DNA from: Phaffia rhodozyma
Taxonomy: Eukaryota > Basidiomycota > Tremellomycetes > Cystofilobasidiales > Mrakiaceae
Length of the DNA: 64,000 nt
Direction: 5' to 3'
Assembly: GCA_014706385.1 (NCBI GenBank)
Contig: JACGZH010000008.1
Coordinates: 186,001-250,000, forward strand
Of this stretch, positions 1 through 17,790 are shown piece by piece (positions within the stretch are counted from its first letter, which is position 1; the number at the start of each line of letters is the position of its first letter). The notes beneath the pieces are model-generated. The model did no database searches and had not been told where the DNA came from. It was given only the letters and a program-made list of their open reading frames with translations. A program made the translations under genes and the position numbers.

Positions 1-1154
1 TGCTCTGGGGTGAGCGGGGTTGACCGAACAGAATGAATGAGGTCCTTGATGGAAGGATGATTGGAGGATTGGTAGTGATGGAGAGTATCGTTGGCGTCTA
101 CCAGGACGAGAGGTTGGTAGTCCAAGGTGGAAGCCACAGAGGTGGGATGTGAAGATGTTTCGGGAAGATCGTCTTCTGGTTGTTGGAACTGTGGGCTGAG
201 CGCCTCGATGATGGACTGGACGATGGCGGATGACTTTGGATGGGTCATGAGAACCTGGGGCAACGGCTTCGTCGGGTGTTCGAGATCAAACTCGACGGCT
301 GGGTCGTCTGATGCGGAGGCACCGTCAGTGCTGGTTATCGGCCTGGGCAACAACGGCGGGGGCGGATGGACACCGAGGAGAGCGAGATAGCCTCTGACGA
401 GGTCAAGTCTGGCCTCCTCGGCGGCGAGGATGTGCTCTTCGTCCTTTAGGCCGTTCGGCATGGAGGCGAGAATCTTTTTGAGTGGCTCCGTGAGCAGGGT
501 GTACTCTGGGTGAAAGCCGAGAAGGATGACGGTTCCCTGACCGTGTTTGATGAGGATCCCGGCGTTTGGCTTGTCTGGGTGATCAACGAACTTTGCAAGC
601 ACAGTTGCACCGGGAGGCATGGCACCATCCGGAAGGGGGGAGATAAAGTGACCTCCGCCGTTGTAGTACAGGCAGGTCGCTTGGAGGGCAGGATCGACAT
701 CCGAGTCGCCTACGTTGGCGAGATGGGCGCCGAGCTCAGTGCCATACTGGAACCCGGGGAAGACCGGTCCGTGGCAGGTGCCAGGCCAGAAGGCAAGCTC
801 CCGGTCGCCGACGACCTCTAGCTCGGCATCTCCGGGGGCAAAAGCGACGTGGGCAGAGGCATAGTACCCACCAGCGCAGATGCCAAGGTAGGAGCCACCG
901 GACTGGACGTAGTCTCTGATCCGGGCGTTCCCGTAGGCGCCAATGTGTTCAACGTAGGGCAGATCTCTTCCGCCGGGCAGAACGAGCAACGCACAGGATG
1001 CTGGCCATGGGTCCGCCAGGAGAGAGTGAGGCGTGAGGTGTGAGACGGTGTAGTGCTGGGAGAGCATCCGGGAGAAGCAGTGAGTGGTTTGTGCGAGGCA
1101 TGTAGCCGACACTCCCGGTCCCGAGTAGATCAGTACTGCGAATCTGCGAGGCAT
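1..1154 (-). CDS. BPL1: Biotin-protein ligase, N-terminal part (3' end beyond window)
   Basis: Holocarboxylase synthetase/biotin-[acetyl-CoA-carboxylase] ligase attaches biotin to carboxylases in the cytosol. One uninterrupted frame starts at ATG 1154 and stays open to the left edge (384 codons). Only the fungal BPL N-terminal domain, a class I glutamine-amidotransferase-like fold, is present: it opens MPRRFAVLIYSGPGVSATC, then VLPGGRDLPYV, then a nucleophile-elbow-like GICAGGYYA around residues 80-90, then YYNGGGHF and GFHPEY. The catalytic ligase and C-terminal domains must lie left of the window. The start is chosen because it gives the usual family N-terminus directly before the first beta strand. 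No intron is seen here. The neighbouring SDR gene is divergent, 2 kb away. Identity rests on recognised family motifs; the rest of the gene is not visible. Confidence 0.88.
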   Translation of the reverse strand, partial: MPRRFAVLIYSGPGVSATCLAQTTHCFSRMLSQHYTVSHLTPHSLLADPWPASCALLVLPGGRDLPYVEHIGAYGNARIRDYVQSGGSYLGICAGGYYASAHVAFAPGDAELEVVGDRELAFWPGTCHGPVFPGFQYGTELGAHLANVGDSDVDPALQATCLYYNGGGHFISPLPDGAMPPGATVLAKFVDHPDKPNAGILIKHGQGTVILLGFHPEYTLLTEPLKKILASMPNGLKDEEHILAAEEARLDLVRGYLALLGVHPPPPLLPRPITSTDGASASDDPAVEFDLEHPTKPLPQVLMTHPKSSAIVQSIIEALSPQFQQPEDDLPETSSHPTSVASTLDYQPLVLVDANDTLHHYQSSNHPSIKDLIHSVRSTPLTPE

Positions 1155-1848
1155 GGTTAGGAAAGGCAAGAAGGGTTAAAGAGACGACTGAACGATCAAT
1201 CGATGGGTCGATGACAGGAGGAAGAGAACCACCAGCGAAAGAGATGAAACAGAACGAGTTAGAGGTAAGAAGGGAAAAGACTTTGGGGGAAAAGAAAGAA
1301 AAAGCTGATGGTCCGACAGAAATTTGGGGGGGGGGGAGAAAAAGGAAATTGATGGAACTCAAAGATTAGAGATCTCCGGGGAGAAGCGGCGAGGGAGGGA
1401 GCCGATGGAAAGCTGTGCTTCCCACGTGGCCACCCGCGTGTTCTCGGTTCGTCTGCGTTTGTTGGGCGGCTGGGGGAGTGTCAGGATTGACTAGCGAGGT
1501 GGTGGTAGAAGAGCGCAACAGTATGGACATGGTGTTGGTGGGTCTGGCGGTGTATGCTTCGATTTGTTTCACGGTTGGCATGCGTTATCATCGATGGACA
1601 TCACCAGAGGTACTGGAAGGGGTTATGAAGAAGGGACTGTATTGGAGTCTGTATTCTGGCCCAACGATGACCCTCTTACGATACGATTCTCAGTACGAAC
1701 TTGCGCGTACTAGCAGCTCCATCACTACAGAGAATATCGCATCGAAACAGCAAGAGCGCAAGAAAACAAACGAAGACACATGGTGAGCAAAGACATGAGA
1801 GAGCAGTGAGATCGAGTGGATGGTGAGAAGGTTGATTGGAAGGATGGT

Positions 1849-1870
1849 CACGTGTTTGATATATCACGTG
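1849..1870. promoter_or_regulatory. Paired CACGTG E-boxes
   Basis: CACGTG occurs at 1849-1854 and 1865-1870, 16 bp start to start. The second sits in the 10-bp palindrome ATCACGTGAT (1863-1872). Both read TCACGTG, the core bound by fungal bHLH factors of the Cbf1/Pho4/USF type (known). They lie about 700 bp upstream of BPL1; a role for either neighbour is inference. Confidence 0.4.
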
Positions 1871-3049
1871 ATGTGGCAAAGAGGCAGCGACTACAGCTCG
1901 GCCGAAGAGCAGAAGAGCGGTGGGGTGATCGACAGGGTGGCAGGTGGATCGCAGGGCTGTGCAAGGAGAGAGCTGTCCTTGTGTGTATTGTAGTGTGTTC
2001 TGCTCAGCCGAACGAACACTCAGGGCTGCCCAGGAACACCCAGAGAAAGGCTGCTGGTAAGGGCGCCCGCAGTCCCTTTGTGGCTTTGGGCCAGGGCCGG
2101 GGCGGGGCGGGGGAAAACTCGTTAGGGTACTGGGCGTTCATCCGTTCCTGTCATAGGCACATCCGCCCCAGCAAAGTTGTTCCTAATCAAGGGGAATTCG
2201 GAACTCGGATTAAAGTTCTGTGCCTGAGCGCTTGTTACTGCGCTTCACCTGCTGCACACCCTCTCCCTCCCCCTGCCCTGGCCCCTGGGCGATCCCTCCT
2301 CTCCACCGAATCATCGATGAATCTGCATGGCTACGCCTTCATGATTGTCCGGTATAAGGATTGTGATCTGAAAAGAACTTGGTCGCAACCCATGATGTAG
2401 CATGTACCGTAGTAGTCTTTGAACCGGATAGAGCAGATAAAAGACAGACCTCCTCCGCTAGACACAGCGTAGTCCATATCAATCCTGAATCCCTCGTCTA
2501 TGCTCTTGTTCATCGTCTGCTAACCTGGTCCCCGTTTTTTGTACTGACTATCAATCTTGTTTACCTGCGCTCCTGTCTTCGTTGAACTTGATCAATTAGC
2601 TTCAGCTTCTGACCGTCAGTCCTCGAGATCATGACAAGTCATCTATACCGTTGCCCGTCCCGTTATCAGCACCGGCCACGCCCAAAGACGAACTCTTAAT
2701 CGACGATCGCCTTTTCAACCTTGACCAAGTCGCATGTAGTCAACTGAGCTATGCAGTCTGCTCCATCGGGTCCCCAGACTATCACGACAGAGTCGGGCTC
2801 GGTGATCACAGAACATGCTGACCTGCTGGATGAGCAGAACTGACCGAGCATCACCCGAAATAAATCCTAGATACCGAATGTGATTGAATAAGCACTGTCC
2901 TTTGACCGATCTGTCTCGGCGTGGGTCCTGCACTGATCCCCGGCTCATGTCGCTTGATCTGTAAGCAATGCCCGGACGACATTTCAACCAGACTTGTAGA
3001 GTTGGCTACCGGGTTGACCATTGGGCCATCGTCTCAACACGCCCAACCA

Positions 3050-3056
3050 TATATAA
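3050..3056 (+). promoter_or_regulatory. TATA-like element upstream of SDR gene
   Basis: TATATAA at 3050-3056, about 150 bp upstream of the ATG at 3208 and followed by a C/T-rich leader. Position and sequence suit a TATA box; transcription start is not known. Confidence 0.4.
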
Positions 3057-3207
3057 CGAGACCGTACATCTGGCCGTCATCCGTCACTCTGCTCGTCTTG
3101 TCTTCCGTCACTCAACCTGTTCCATCACCCACTGTCCATTACCTATCACCCATCACTCATCACCCGTCAAGTCTCGGATCATACCAACAAGCCATACCTC
3201 TGCAGCC

Positions 3208-4340
3208 ATGTCCGACACCACCGTATATCTCGGTCAGTCCTGTGCTTCCCTGCGTGCTTCTTACCTGCTTCTCTTCTGACTTCTCTTCTGACGTCTCTTT
3301 TGCCTTTCTGCGGGTTTCTCTTCTCGCACCGCGCTCACACCATCCCCGACGCCTTGTCTCACCTTGCCTCGCCTCTGCAGTCACCGGCGCCAACCGAGGG
3401 ATCGGCCTCAGCATCGTCAAAGCACTCGCTAGCAACCCTGCCAACGTCATCTTTGCCGGGGCTCGGACTCCTGCCAAGGCGACTGCCCTCCACGAGCTCG
3501 CAAAGAGCAGCCAGGCCAAGATCAACGTTATCGGCCTTGTGTCTGCCGACACGGAGAGCAACCACAAGGCAGCCGAGGAGATCAAGAAGGCCGCCGGCAG
3601 AGTCGATGTCATCATCGCCAACGCGGGTGAATGCATAACGTTGTCTGGTCGACGGCGTAACACTCTGAAATAGCTACTCTGATTGAAACTAGTTACTGAC
3701 GAGATGTTGTATTGATCCACCAAACGTTCTCAGGTGTTGGTGCTCCTGAAGCTGCCCAATTTGTGCACGAGTCGGATCCTGCGCAATGGACCGCCCACTA
3801 CGAAGTCAACGTGGTCGGACCTGTTGTGCTCTACAAGGAGTTCTACTCACTTCTTCGGGCCTCGAAGGTTGCAGCCAAATTTATTGTCGTCTCTTCAATC
3901 GCTGGATCCTTGGAACTGGCTCCTCAGTTCGACAAGCCATTTGGAATATATAGCACATCGAAAGCGGCGGTCAACTATGCAACCGTCAAGATCCATCTAG
4001 AGAGCAAGGACTTCGGACTTATCGCGTTCCCTCTGCATCCAGGTCGGTCTCCTTATATGCGCGCTTACGCTTCTCCAATTAGATGGAAAGAGGAAAAAAA
4101 ATATCTAAACTTGACTGTTTCTTTCTTCGTTCCTTCTCTTCATTAGGTACCGTCAAAACCGATATGTTTGATGCGGTCGTGAAAAAACTGTTTCCTGATG
4201 GTAAAGAGAATCCGTTTGCAAATCAAACGATCAGCCTTGAGGAAAGTGCGGAAGCGATCCTCAAGGTCGTCAACGAGGCTACTAGGGAGTCTCATGGAGG
4301 AAAGTTTTTGAGCTACGACGGCTCAAACTTGCCCTACTGA
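3208..4340 (+). CDS. Short-chain dehydrogenase/reductase (sniffer/ketoreductase-like)
   Basis: Classical NAD(P)(H)-dependent SDR, probably a cytosolic carbonyl or keto reductase; substrate unknown. Exons 3208-3232, 3381-3626, 3734-4042 and 4147-4340 join to 258 codons (257 aa), the usual size. Visible motifs: cofactor loop TGANRGIG at residues 10-17, NAG at 89-91, catalytic Ser near 144-145, active-site YSTSK with Tyr163 and Lys167, and the post-catalytic HPGTVKTDM. Splice phases (1,1,1) restore every motif. Intron 2 has the atypical donor GTGAAT. A longer ORF from 2921 reads through intron 1 in frame, but it would put a long unrelated leader before the beta-1 strand, so I start at 3208. No pathway partners are adjacent, so the substrate cannot be inferred. 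Confidence 0.9.
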
Positions 4341-4808
4341 TACTGACGAGGGCTGGATGCATGTTCTTGCGGAGACTGAGAGATCGTCTGTATGAGTTCA
4401 CTTGTATATCTATATATGTCTGATGATTTACGAACCCCCATATATACTCGCTGTCATCGATACTATGAACGAACAGCGCCGCTGACTGATGCTCACAGCG
4501 TTCTAGCGACTAGCACATCTGAAAGACTTGATCTACGCTGACATCGAAAGAACAAAACGCGAACAACTCATAAAGAGGCGAGCGCAAAGGTAGAACCTCA
4601 AGCTCTTACAAGGCGAACAGTCTACAAGCCATGTGTTCCGCGCATGTTCCCCCAGGAGATACATGCCGGGCACCTTGCCACATTGAATGACACAGCCTGT
4701 CAGGAACCAGAGTTAGGTAACATATACACGACAGCGTGACCATGCTCACATTCCATTATTCATCAAGCCTTCCATTTCGTTATGCTCCTTCTCCTCACCT
4801 TATGCGCT

Positions 4809-4899
4809 TGATAATCCTTCTCAGCTACGTTCCCTTGATTAGTGATAGGATTAGCGATATGGATTAGTGATCTGTTGCTTGATAATCTCTAGTTGATAA
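4809..4899. promoter_or_regulatory. Cluster of three TGATAA (GATA-factor-like) sites
   Basis: TGATAA at 4809-4814, 4880-4885 and 4894-4899, each followed by TC. HGATAR is the known consensus of fungal GATA factors (nitrogen or iron regulation). Three copies in 91 bp is suggestive only; the AT-rich context makes chance occurrence possible. Confidence 0.25.
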
Positions 4900-5179
4900 T
4901 CCTGTAGTTTAGTAATCGAGTGGCCACCTGGTTGCCACTTCATCGTAGCTAGAACACATAAAAGGATCGCGTGCGCGCTCCTTCAAGATGTGGTTCTTCA
5001 AGTTAGGATCCTTGTTAAATAACCTAGTAGCTACCAGTGCTATTCAATCACGATTCATCCTCTCTTCCCTGAGCCTGGAAGCCTAAACCTCCACGCCTCG
5101 AGCATCCCTAGTCAACTACAGTCACCTTGCGTAACCCTGTAACCCGGCCCCTTACACAGCCTGCTTAACAGCTGTGCAC

Positions 5180-5189
5180 GTCACGTGAC
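5180..5189. promoter_or_regulatory. CACGTG palindrome upstream of Axl2-like gene
   Basis: Perfect 10-bp palindrome GTCACGTGAC, about 530 bp upstream of the ATG at 5718. It matches a Cbf1/USF-type E-box. Confidence 0.3.
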
Positions 5190-5317
5190 ACCTTCTTGTT
5201 GTGATGGTTTCCTCTGCTGCGCCTTCCGCCCACGCCTGCCTTCACTTTTCACTTCTCCCTCCGTCTTGGGACTCGAGAAGTTGACCCGCCAGTGTCTGTT
5301 CCAGCATCGACGTCTCT

Positions 5318-5405
5318 TTGTGTGTGTGCGTGTGCGTGTATCTGTGTCTGTGAGGTGCTTGGTGAGTGTGTTCTCTTGCCGTGTGTGTGCGTGTGTGTGT
5401 GTTTT
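5318..5405. repeat. GT-rich low-complexity tract
   Basis: Irregular GT/GTGC dinucleotide-rich stretch in the presumed 5' leader of the Axl2-like gene. It creates spurious Thr-His or Val-Cys ORFs on the two strands. Confidence 0.7.
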
Positions 5406-5717
5406 TGTACGCGTGGGCGTGAAAACAATCGCCCACTCAGGAGAGCTTCCTCACTAACTCGCCTCTCTTTGCTTCTTCTTCTTCCTCCTTTCTCTTTGCC
5501 ATCCGTCCAGTGGTCACCTTTCTGTTCTCTCACCATCCTTTCTATAGCCTTCCTCTGTTCTGTTCCTTGGGACGCGTCTTTGTCTTTCTCTTTCTTCGAG
5601 CTTGAAGCTTGAATTCTCATAGATTCACCCGCGTTCACACCATCCTCAAGAGCCCAGGTCTCTTCAGGTCGTCCTCTCCTTCTATCTCCCCTTCCTTACT
5701 CGATCGTCAATCTTCCC

Positions 5718-8700
5718 ATGTTCATCCTCTCCTGGCTCATCGCGGTCGCGTCGGTCGTGTCCATGGCCAGGTCGGTCGTCGCACAGGACACCTCTTCCGG
5801 TGCTCCCGTTCTCGTCTACCCAATCCAAACCCAAAAGCCTCCCATCGCTCACGTCAACCACGCCTTCAACTTCACTCTTCTTCCCGGCACTTTCACCTCT
5901 TCCCTTTCGGCCTCGACGCGTGATTTAAATTACACCACCTACAACCTTCCCTCCTGGCTCCAATTTGATCCACTCGACCTCGTCTTCTACGGTGAACCTT
6001 CGAGCACCGACTCCATAGGCTCGCTCAATATCACCCTGTCCGCCTCGGAGGGCACGCTCTCCACAAACTCCACCTTCAACCTCACCACTATTGCTAGCCC
6101 ACCGCCTTATCTGGCCCGGTCTATGGCCTCCCAGCTCGTCAACAACACTCAGTCAGTCTCGTCGGCCACCATGCTCGCCTCCACCACCGGCGTTCTCATC
6201 CACCCGGCTTATTCGTTCTCTCTCGGCTTTGTCCGCTCGTCCGTTGTGTCTACCCAAAACAAGATGATCTACTACTCTGCCATGACCTCCGCCTCGACAA
6301 CTCTCCCTGCCTGGCTCACTTTTGACAATACCACCGCGACCTTTAACGGCGTGGCCCCTCTCGCCCAAGGCGTTTGGAACATCGTTCTGGTCGGCTCCGA
6401 ACAAGAAGGCTTCGGAGACGTCAAGGACACCCTCACCATCGAGATCGGCACACACGCTTTGGATCTCATCGACAACCTGCAGACCGCGTTAGGTCTCGCC
6501 GACACGCCGCTCTCACACCAGGTCGAGATAGATGGCCTCAGGTTGGACGACAACACTATCGACAGAAAAGACGTCGTCGCCTCGGTCGACCTCGTCGGTT
6601 ACGAGGATTGGCTTTCGTTTGATGGGTGAGTCGTTGTCTTTTTCTTCTTTTTTTCCTTCCTTATCTTTGACTTTGTCTTTGTCTTTGTCTTTGTCTTTGT
6701 TTTCTTTCGCTCTTTATGCTCTGCTGCTGACACCATTCTATACTTCGACTTTCTCTTCCCAAAAGTACCAACCAAACGCTCTCGGGGACCCCTCCGTCGG
6801 GCTACATCAACGGAACACTCCTCCCGATCAATTTGCCTATCACCTTGACATCCATCAGCACTAATGCTTCCTACCTCTCCGTCCTTCCTTTGGACATCCA
6901 CCCCTTCCCGTTCTCCTCGTTCGTCCTCGCAAACACAACGGCGGTCGCCAACAGCTCGTTCACCTACTCTGTCCCCCCACACCTAACGAATCAGTCGTCC
7001 TTTGACTCCAAAGTAACCACGCTCTCCGCCCAGGTCTCCCCTGTGGAAGCCCAGCATTGGCTGTCGTTCGACAAGTCTTCAGGTTCTCTTGTCGGCGTAC
7101 CCCCCGGGTCGGCAGACTACGACCTTATCGAAGTCATCTTCACCGCCACAGATTCGAGTACCGGTTTGGCCGGCCAGGCCAGTCTCGGCCTCATGCTTAT
7201 CGGAACGAACGTCGTCCCTTCGACTACTACCACTAACTCGGGTTCCCCCACCTCGACTGTTCTTGGAGATCCTTCCACCGGTGGCCTCTCCACAGGAGCT
7301 AAAGCCGCTATCGGAGGCGCCATCGGCGGTGCCGTCGCCTTGATCCTGCTCTGTCTCTTGGGATTCTGCTGTATTCGAAGACGAGCTAGAAAAAAAGTAG
7401 AAGCCTCCAAAGACGCGTTGGACACCGAGAGAAAGACCCGATCGAAAGCGGCAGCGGCTGCGGCAGCCGCGGGAACCGGTGGTACGAACGCAGAGGGCGA
7501 AATGACCAATGTTGACCTCGGACCGGATCCATTTGCGGTGAGCAACAACCGAAAGTCGACCTCGTCACCTATCCCGACTCTTCCCCTTGGATCCACTCGA
7601 TCCAGAGTGACGCCCACTCCTAACGGTCTTCATACCGTCGCCCTAGGAGAAGACGGAGCAAGGCGGCTCGACGTCATGAATGGCTTGTTCGCATCCACCG
7701 GTGAGACAGAGGACCCGAAGGCCATGATCGCTAAGGATTCTTCAGGTCTCGTCAGCTCCTTCCTCACCAGAACCCTTTCCGGTCGAAGTGTCATCTACTC
7801 GGACGAGGCGTTCGATCATCAAGGAAACCTGGTCCATTCGGACTCGATCGTCATTGTTCCCGAACCGCTCGGACCCGTCGAACCCGGTTCACCCCCAGAC
7901 CCGACGGATTCTGACTCGACCACGTTCGACGACGGTGTTGATAGCGAGAGCAGAGCCAGTTGGGAGTCCTCCGAAAGCTTCCGTTGGACGAGTGGCGACG
8001 TCGGTTCGAGAGATCCGCTCCCGGCCGACTCCTTGGGACCCCCTCGGCCTATCACCGAGCAAGGAAGAGATCTCACATCGTCCACCTTCGCGGACGCCGC
8101 CGAAGAAGAAGCAGCAGCAGTAGCAGCCAGCGGACCCTCGGCCTCGTCATCTACCAATTCGCTGTCGAATGCTGTCGGCCCGGCCGGGTTCATCAGGTCG
8201 TCAAATAATTTCGGATCAAACACCTCGATCGCTTCCCCGTTGTCGAGATTCGGCGATGCTTCCTATCCGCATGGTTTCAACATCGTCCAAGAGGACGAAG
8301 AGCCAGAGCTGGAGACCGGACCGTTGGAACGACCGACCTTCCCGAGGGACGACTCGAGGTTTGCTTCTAGTGAAGGTGACGAAAGCTGGCAAGCCAGCTC
8401 CGGTAGCGGCGGCCCCGCGGTCGCTGATGATTTCCAGCCGAGGCCGTCGTTCTCGGGCTCGAGCTCGGAAGAATCGCCGACCAGGACGTCGATCTCTACC
8501 AGACCACGGCCGAGATGGGTTCCGTCGAGAGAACATCTTCCCACCGTATCCCACCAACGAGATCGTTCTTTCCAGGCAGAACATGTCGGCGGTAGCAACA
8601 GCGGCCACCAGACTGGTCCCTCGACCTCCTCCCAGTATTCTCAAGCCCGATCACATCTCGAACCGGAAAGCACGGTAGAGGGCGAGGACGGAAACGCTAG

Positions 8701-9100
8701 TTTCGCAGATGCCGAGGAGCTTGTCGATAATTACGGGCAGGACGGCTTCTCCGGCGAGGACGGTATCAACGGGAGAGGAGTCAGTATCTACGGATCCGGA
8801 AATTTCGGAGAGTTGGGATATCCTGCTAGCAGTGCTATCTATTTCGCGTTCGTTCATCAATTTCGATTTTTACTTTCTCCTTCATTTGTTTCCTTGTTCT
8901 CTGAGGCTAATCAAAAATACGAAAAAAAAATACTTCCTCGATTTATTGCACACAATAGAGAACCACCAACAGAACCATACTCACCACCACACCGACCGAC
9001 ATTTCCAGACTCGGATCCAGACATCGCAAAAGGCTCGATACGAGCAATCCCGATGCTTGGTCAGCCGTTACGCACGCCTGATTATGAACGGGAGCTTTGA
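5718..9100 (+). CDS. Axl2-like cadherin-fold single-pass membrane protein
   Basis: Probable plasma-membrane polarity protein of the Axl2 (axial budding) type. Exons 5718-6625 and 6766-9100 join at SFDG|TNQ, giving about 1080 aa. Seen: a signal peptide at residues 1-22, then an extracellular part with repeated dystroglycan/cadherin-like (CADG) blocks of the type LPSWLQFDP and LPAWLTFDN and many N-glycosylation sequons. A Thr/Ser-rich stalk follows, then one transmembrane helix around 484-503 (AIGGAVALILLCLLGFCC) with a basic stop-transfer RRRARKK. The cytoplasmic tail is long, acidic and Ser-rich, with poly-Ala and Ser-Ser runs. Near the C-terminus, 8832-8960 looks like a further in-frame 129-nt intron (T-rich, CTAAT branch, CAATAG/AG acceptor). 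Family assignment is by architecture; the polarity role is inferred from Axl2. Confidence 0.75.
6664..6701. repeat. TTTGTC hexanucleotide repeat in intron
   Basis: About five tandem TTTGTC units inside the intron of the Axl2-like gene (intron 6626-6765). They provide the pyrimidine tract. Confidence 0.7.
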
Positions 9101-10105
9101 GTAGCAGTCGGAGAGAGAACTGGGACCCCGGGAGGGTCCAGATGCCGAGTGCCGATGTATCTCGATCGACGAGAGCGAACGTCGAGTTGAATTCTACGCC
9201 CTGTGGACACTTTTGTTTTTCTTCAATTTTCTTCTTTCTTTCTCTCTTTCTTTCGATTCTTTTTCTTCCAATCCAATCGCCTTATATAGATTATGCTTTA
9301 TCCTTCTTTTTTTCTTTTTTTTCAACTTTGACTTTGATCTTTTTATTTTCGTTTGATTTTCGTCTCATGTTGAATTGTCTCCGGAAAGACTCCTATCATC
9401 TCCCTTTTTTCATACTATCTGATCTCTTCATTTCATCCACCTTTTGCTGTCGGCATGTGGTTTCGACACGTTACGTCCGTTTGGCCTGGTCGTCCAACTT
9501 ACAACGTCCTTAATCTTTTCTGTTCTAACTTTCCTTTTCCTTCTTAATCTCATCTCATCTCATCTCGTCTCCTTCGTTATCTTTCATCTATCGGTCTTGT
9601 CCTCTCCTCTTCTCCCCCCTCCCATCTTTCTTGTCTTTTTATGGTGTCTCACTTTGTTTCCTTCTACTTACTACCTCGGATTGTTTTCGCTCTTTCTTAG
9701 ATACATGTAATCTCTACTATATTCTTTTTTCCCGTTATATCAATTCGTTCAGTCATCAAGAAGTGCGCATCGTAATAGTTTAAAACTCAATAAAGACAAA
9801 AAAGAGGGGGCTTAGAGAGAGAAGAGAAAAAGAGCAAAGAGGGAAGAGGAAAGATAACAGAGTCCAGGATATACAGAATGATCGTAAATCAGTCGGTCGG
9901 TCGGTCGGTCGTTCGGTCGTTCGGACGGACGAATGGGTGCCTGACGTAATTGACAGTTGGTATGAATCGTCCATCGAGATAAGAGGGGTTGCACATGGTA
10001 TTACCAGCCGTGAAGAGAGAAGGATGAAAGATATAGAACGAGACAAGAAAACGGTCACAAAGATCACGGTGCCCGGTAGAAACGCGTACGAGATGAGATT
10101 TTGCC
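9101..10105. other. Convergent 3' region between Axl2-like gene and kinesin gene
   Basis: About 1 kb shared 3' region of two convergent genes. It is strongly T-rich (9200-9780), has AATAAA at 9789-9794 on the + strand, and carries a GTCG/TTCG tetranucleotide repeat at 9892-9931. No coding potential is recognised. Confidence 0.6.
9892..9931. repeat. GTCG-type tetranucleotide repeat
   Basis: About ten tandem units of GTCG with GTTC and GGAC variants, in the convergent 3' region. Confidence 0.7.
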
Positions 10106-17021
<6,916 letters not shown>

Positions 17022-17183
17022 CGGAGAGACTTATATTGAGAATGTCGAGAGTATTATGCGTCGATTGAACTGTCTTCTCACGGGTCAGGGAGCGGAACGA
17101 GAATTGAACAAAGAAGAACTGAAACAAGGGTATATGCTGAGGTGTGGTTGATCAAAGTGAAAGGAGGTGGTGTTGTATATGTC

Positions 17184-17723
17184 CTATGTTCCTTTCTCAG
17201 GTTGGGTCAGGGGATGAAAGGGCCGTGCGCGGATTAGTTGTTGTTCATAAACCCCTTGTACACCCGACGACCGTCCGTTAACGAGCCTGGCGAACGGTAC
17301 CAGAGAGACAGAAATAACCCGAAGTCCTCTTCTGGATTCAACCAAGATCGAAAGCAGGACAGGTAAGAAAGACTTTGTTGGATGAAGGATAGATGAGACA
17401 AGTATGATAGATGGAGTGAGACTGATCGTCCAAGACGCGTCTTTTGTGGCTGAGACAACCACCACGTGCATATAGCTGTCATTGTCTTCCTTCAGTTCAA
17501 CACCTAGCGTAGAGCGCAACTCGAATGTTTCGGACAATATCATCATCTTTGATACCCATTGACACACATCGGGATGTGTTCTCAAACCGTTGACTCGTCT
17601 CAAAAAATGTTCAATAAGATGATCTCTTCCGACCCATGCCTCACCCATCAGCATGGACTTTGGGGGAGAAATGCGACTGAGCTGTCTTTGATGGACTCGA
17701 TGTAAGCAAGCGGCAAGATACAT
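17184..17723 (-). CDS. Possible small protein of unknown function
   Basis: Single-exon ORF of 179 codons starting with ATG at 17723. I do not recognise the product. The first 100 residues look protein-like (MGEAWVGRDHLIEHFLRRVN, then an acidic KEDNDSYMHVVVVSA segment). The C-terminal half is hydrophobic and Ser/Leu-rich and could include an unspliced intron. A TTTATATA element lies just upstream on the same strand (complement of 17741-17748). It lies between ALG13, whose stop is 67 bp upstream, and the kinesin start 162 bp downstream, all on the minus strand. It could instead be 3' UTR of ALG13 or 5' leader of the kinesin gene. Confidence 0.35.
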   Translation of the reverse strand: MYLAACLHRVHQRQLSRISPPKSMLMGEAWVGRDHLIEHFLRRVNGLRTHPDVCQWVSKMMILSETFELRSTLGVELKEDNDSYMHVVVVSATKDASWTISLTPSIILVSSILHPTKSFLPVLLSILVESRRGLRVISVSLVPFARLVNGRSSGVQGVYEQQLIRARPFHPLTQPEKGT

Positions 17724-17790
17724 AGACTACAATTTTGGGGTATATAAAGATGTGTGTACGTGTAGCAAGCAACAAGATATCGACGTGGGT

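Larger units (their letters stand above)
1155..3207. other. Intergenic region between BPL1 and SDR gene
   Basis: About 2.05 kb between two divergently transcribed genes. Only poor ORFs occur (the longest is 194 codons at 1816-2400, low-quality composition, no recognisable domain). It holds a G-run at 1326-1336, a pair of CACGTG boxes at 1849-1870 and a TATA-like element before the SDR gene. I see no RNA gene. Confidence 0.6.
4341..5717. other. Intergenic region and long 5' leader of Axl2-like gene
   Basis: About 1.4 kb without a convincing gene. It contains a cluster of three TGATAA sites (4809-4899), a GTCACGTGAC palindrome (5180-5189), a GT-rich stretch (about 5318-5405) and a pyrimidine-rich stretch leading into the ATG at 5718. 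ORFs here are low-complexity products of the GT tract. Confidence 0.6.

Noticed and set aside
949..1362. 137-codon antisense-frame ORF over the BPL1 start
   Set aside because: Overlaps the well-supported BPL1 frame on the same strand and has no recognisable features.
1816..2400. 194-codon ORF between BPL1 and SDR gene
   Set aside because: No domain, composition unlike protein, no splice or promoter context; it covers the E-box pair and GC-rich spacer.
2921..3673. Longer SDR N-terminus reading through intron 1
   Set aside because: Frame is open only by chance through a T-rich intron; splicing from ATG 3208 gives the normal SDR N-terminus.
5242..5638. Thr-His and Val-Cys ORFs on both strands
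   Set aside because: Products of the GT-rich low-complexity tract.
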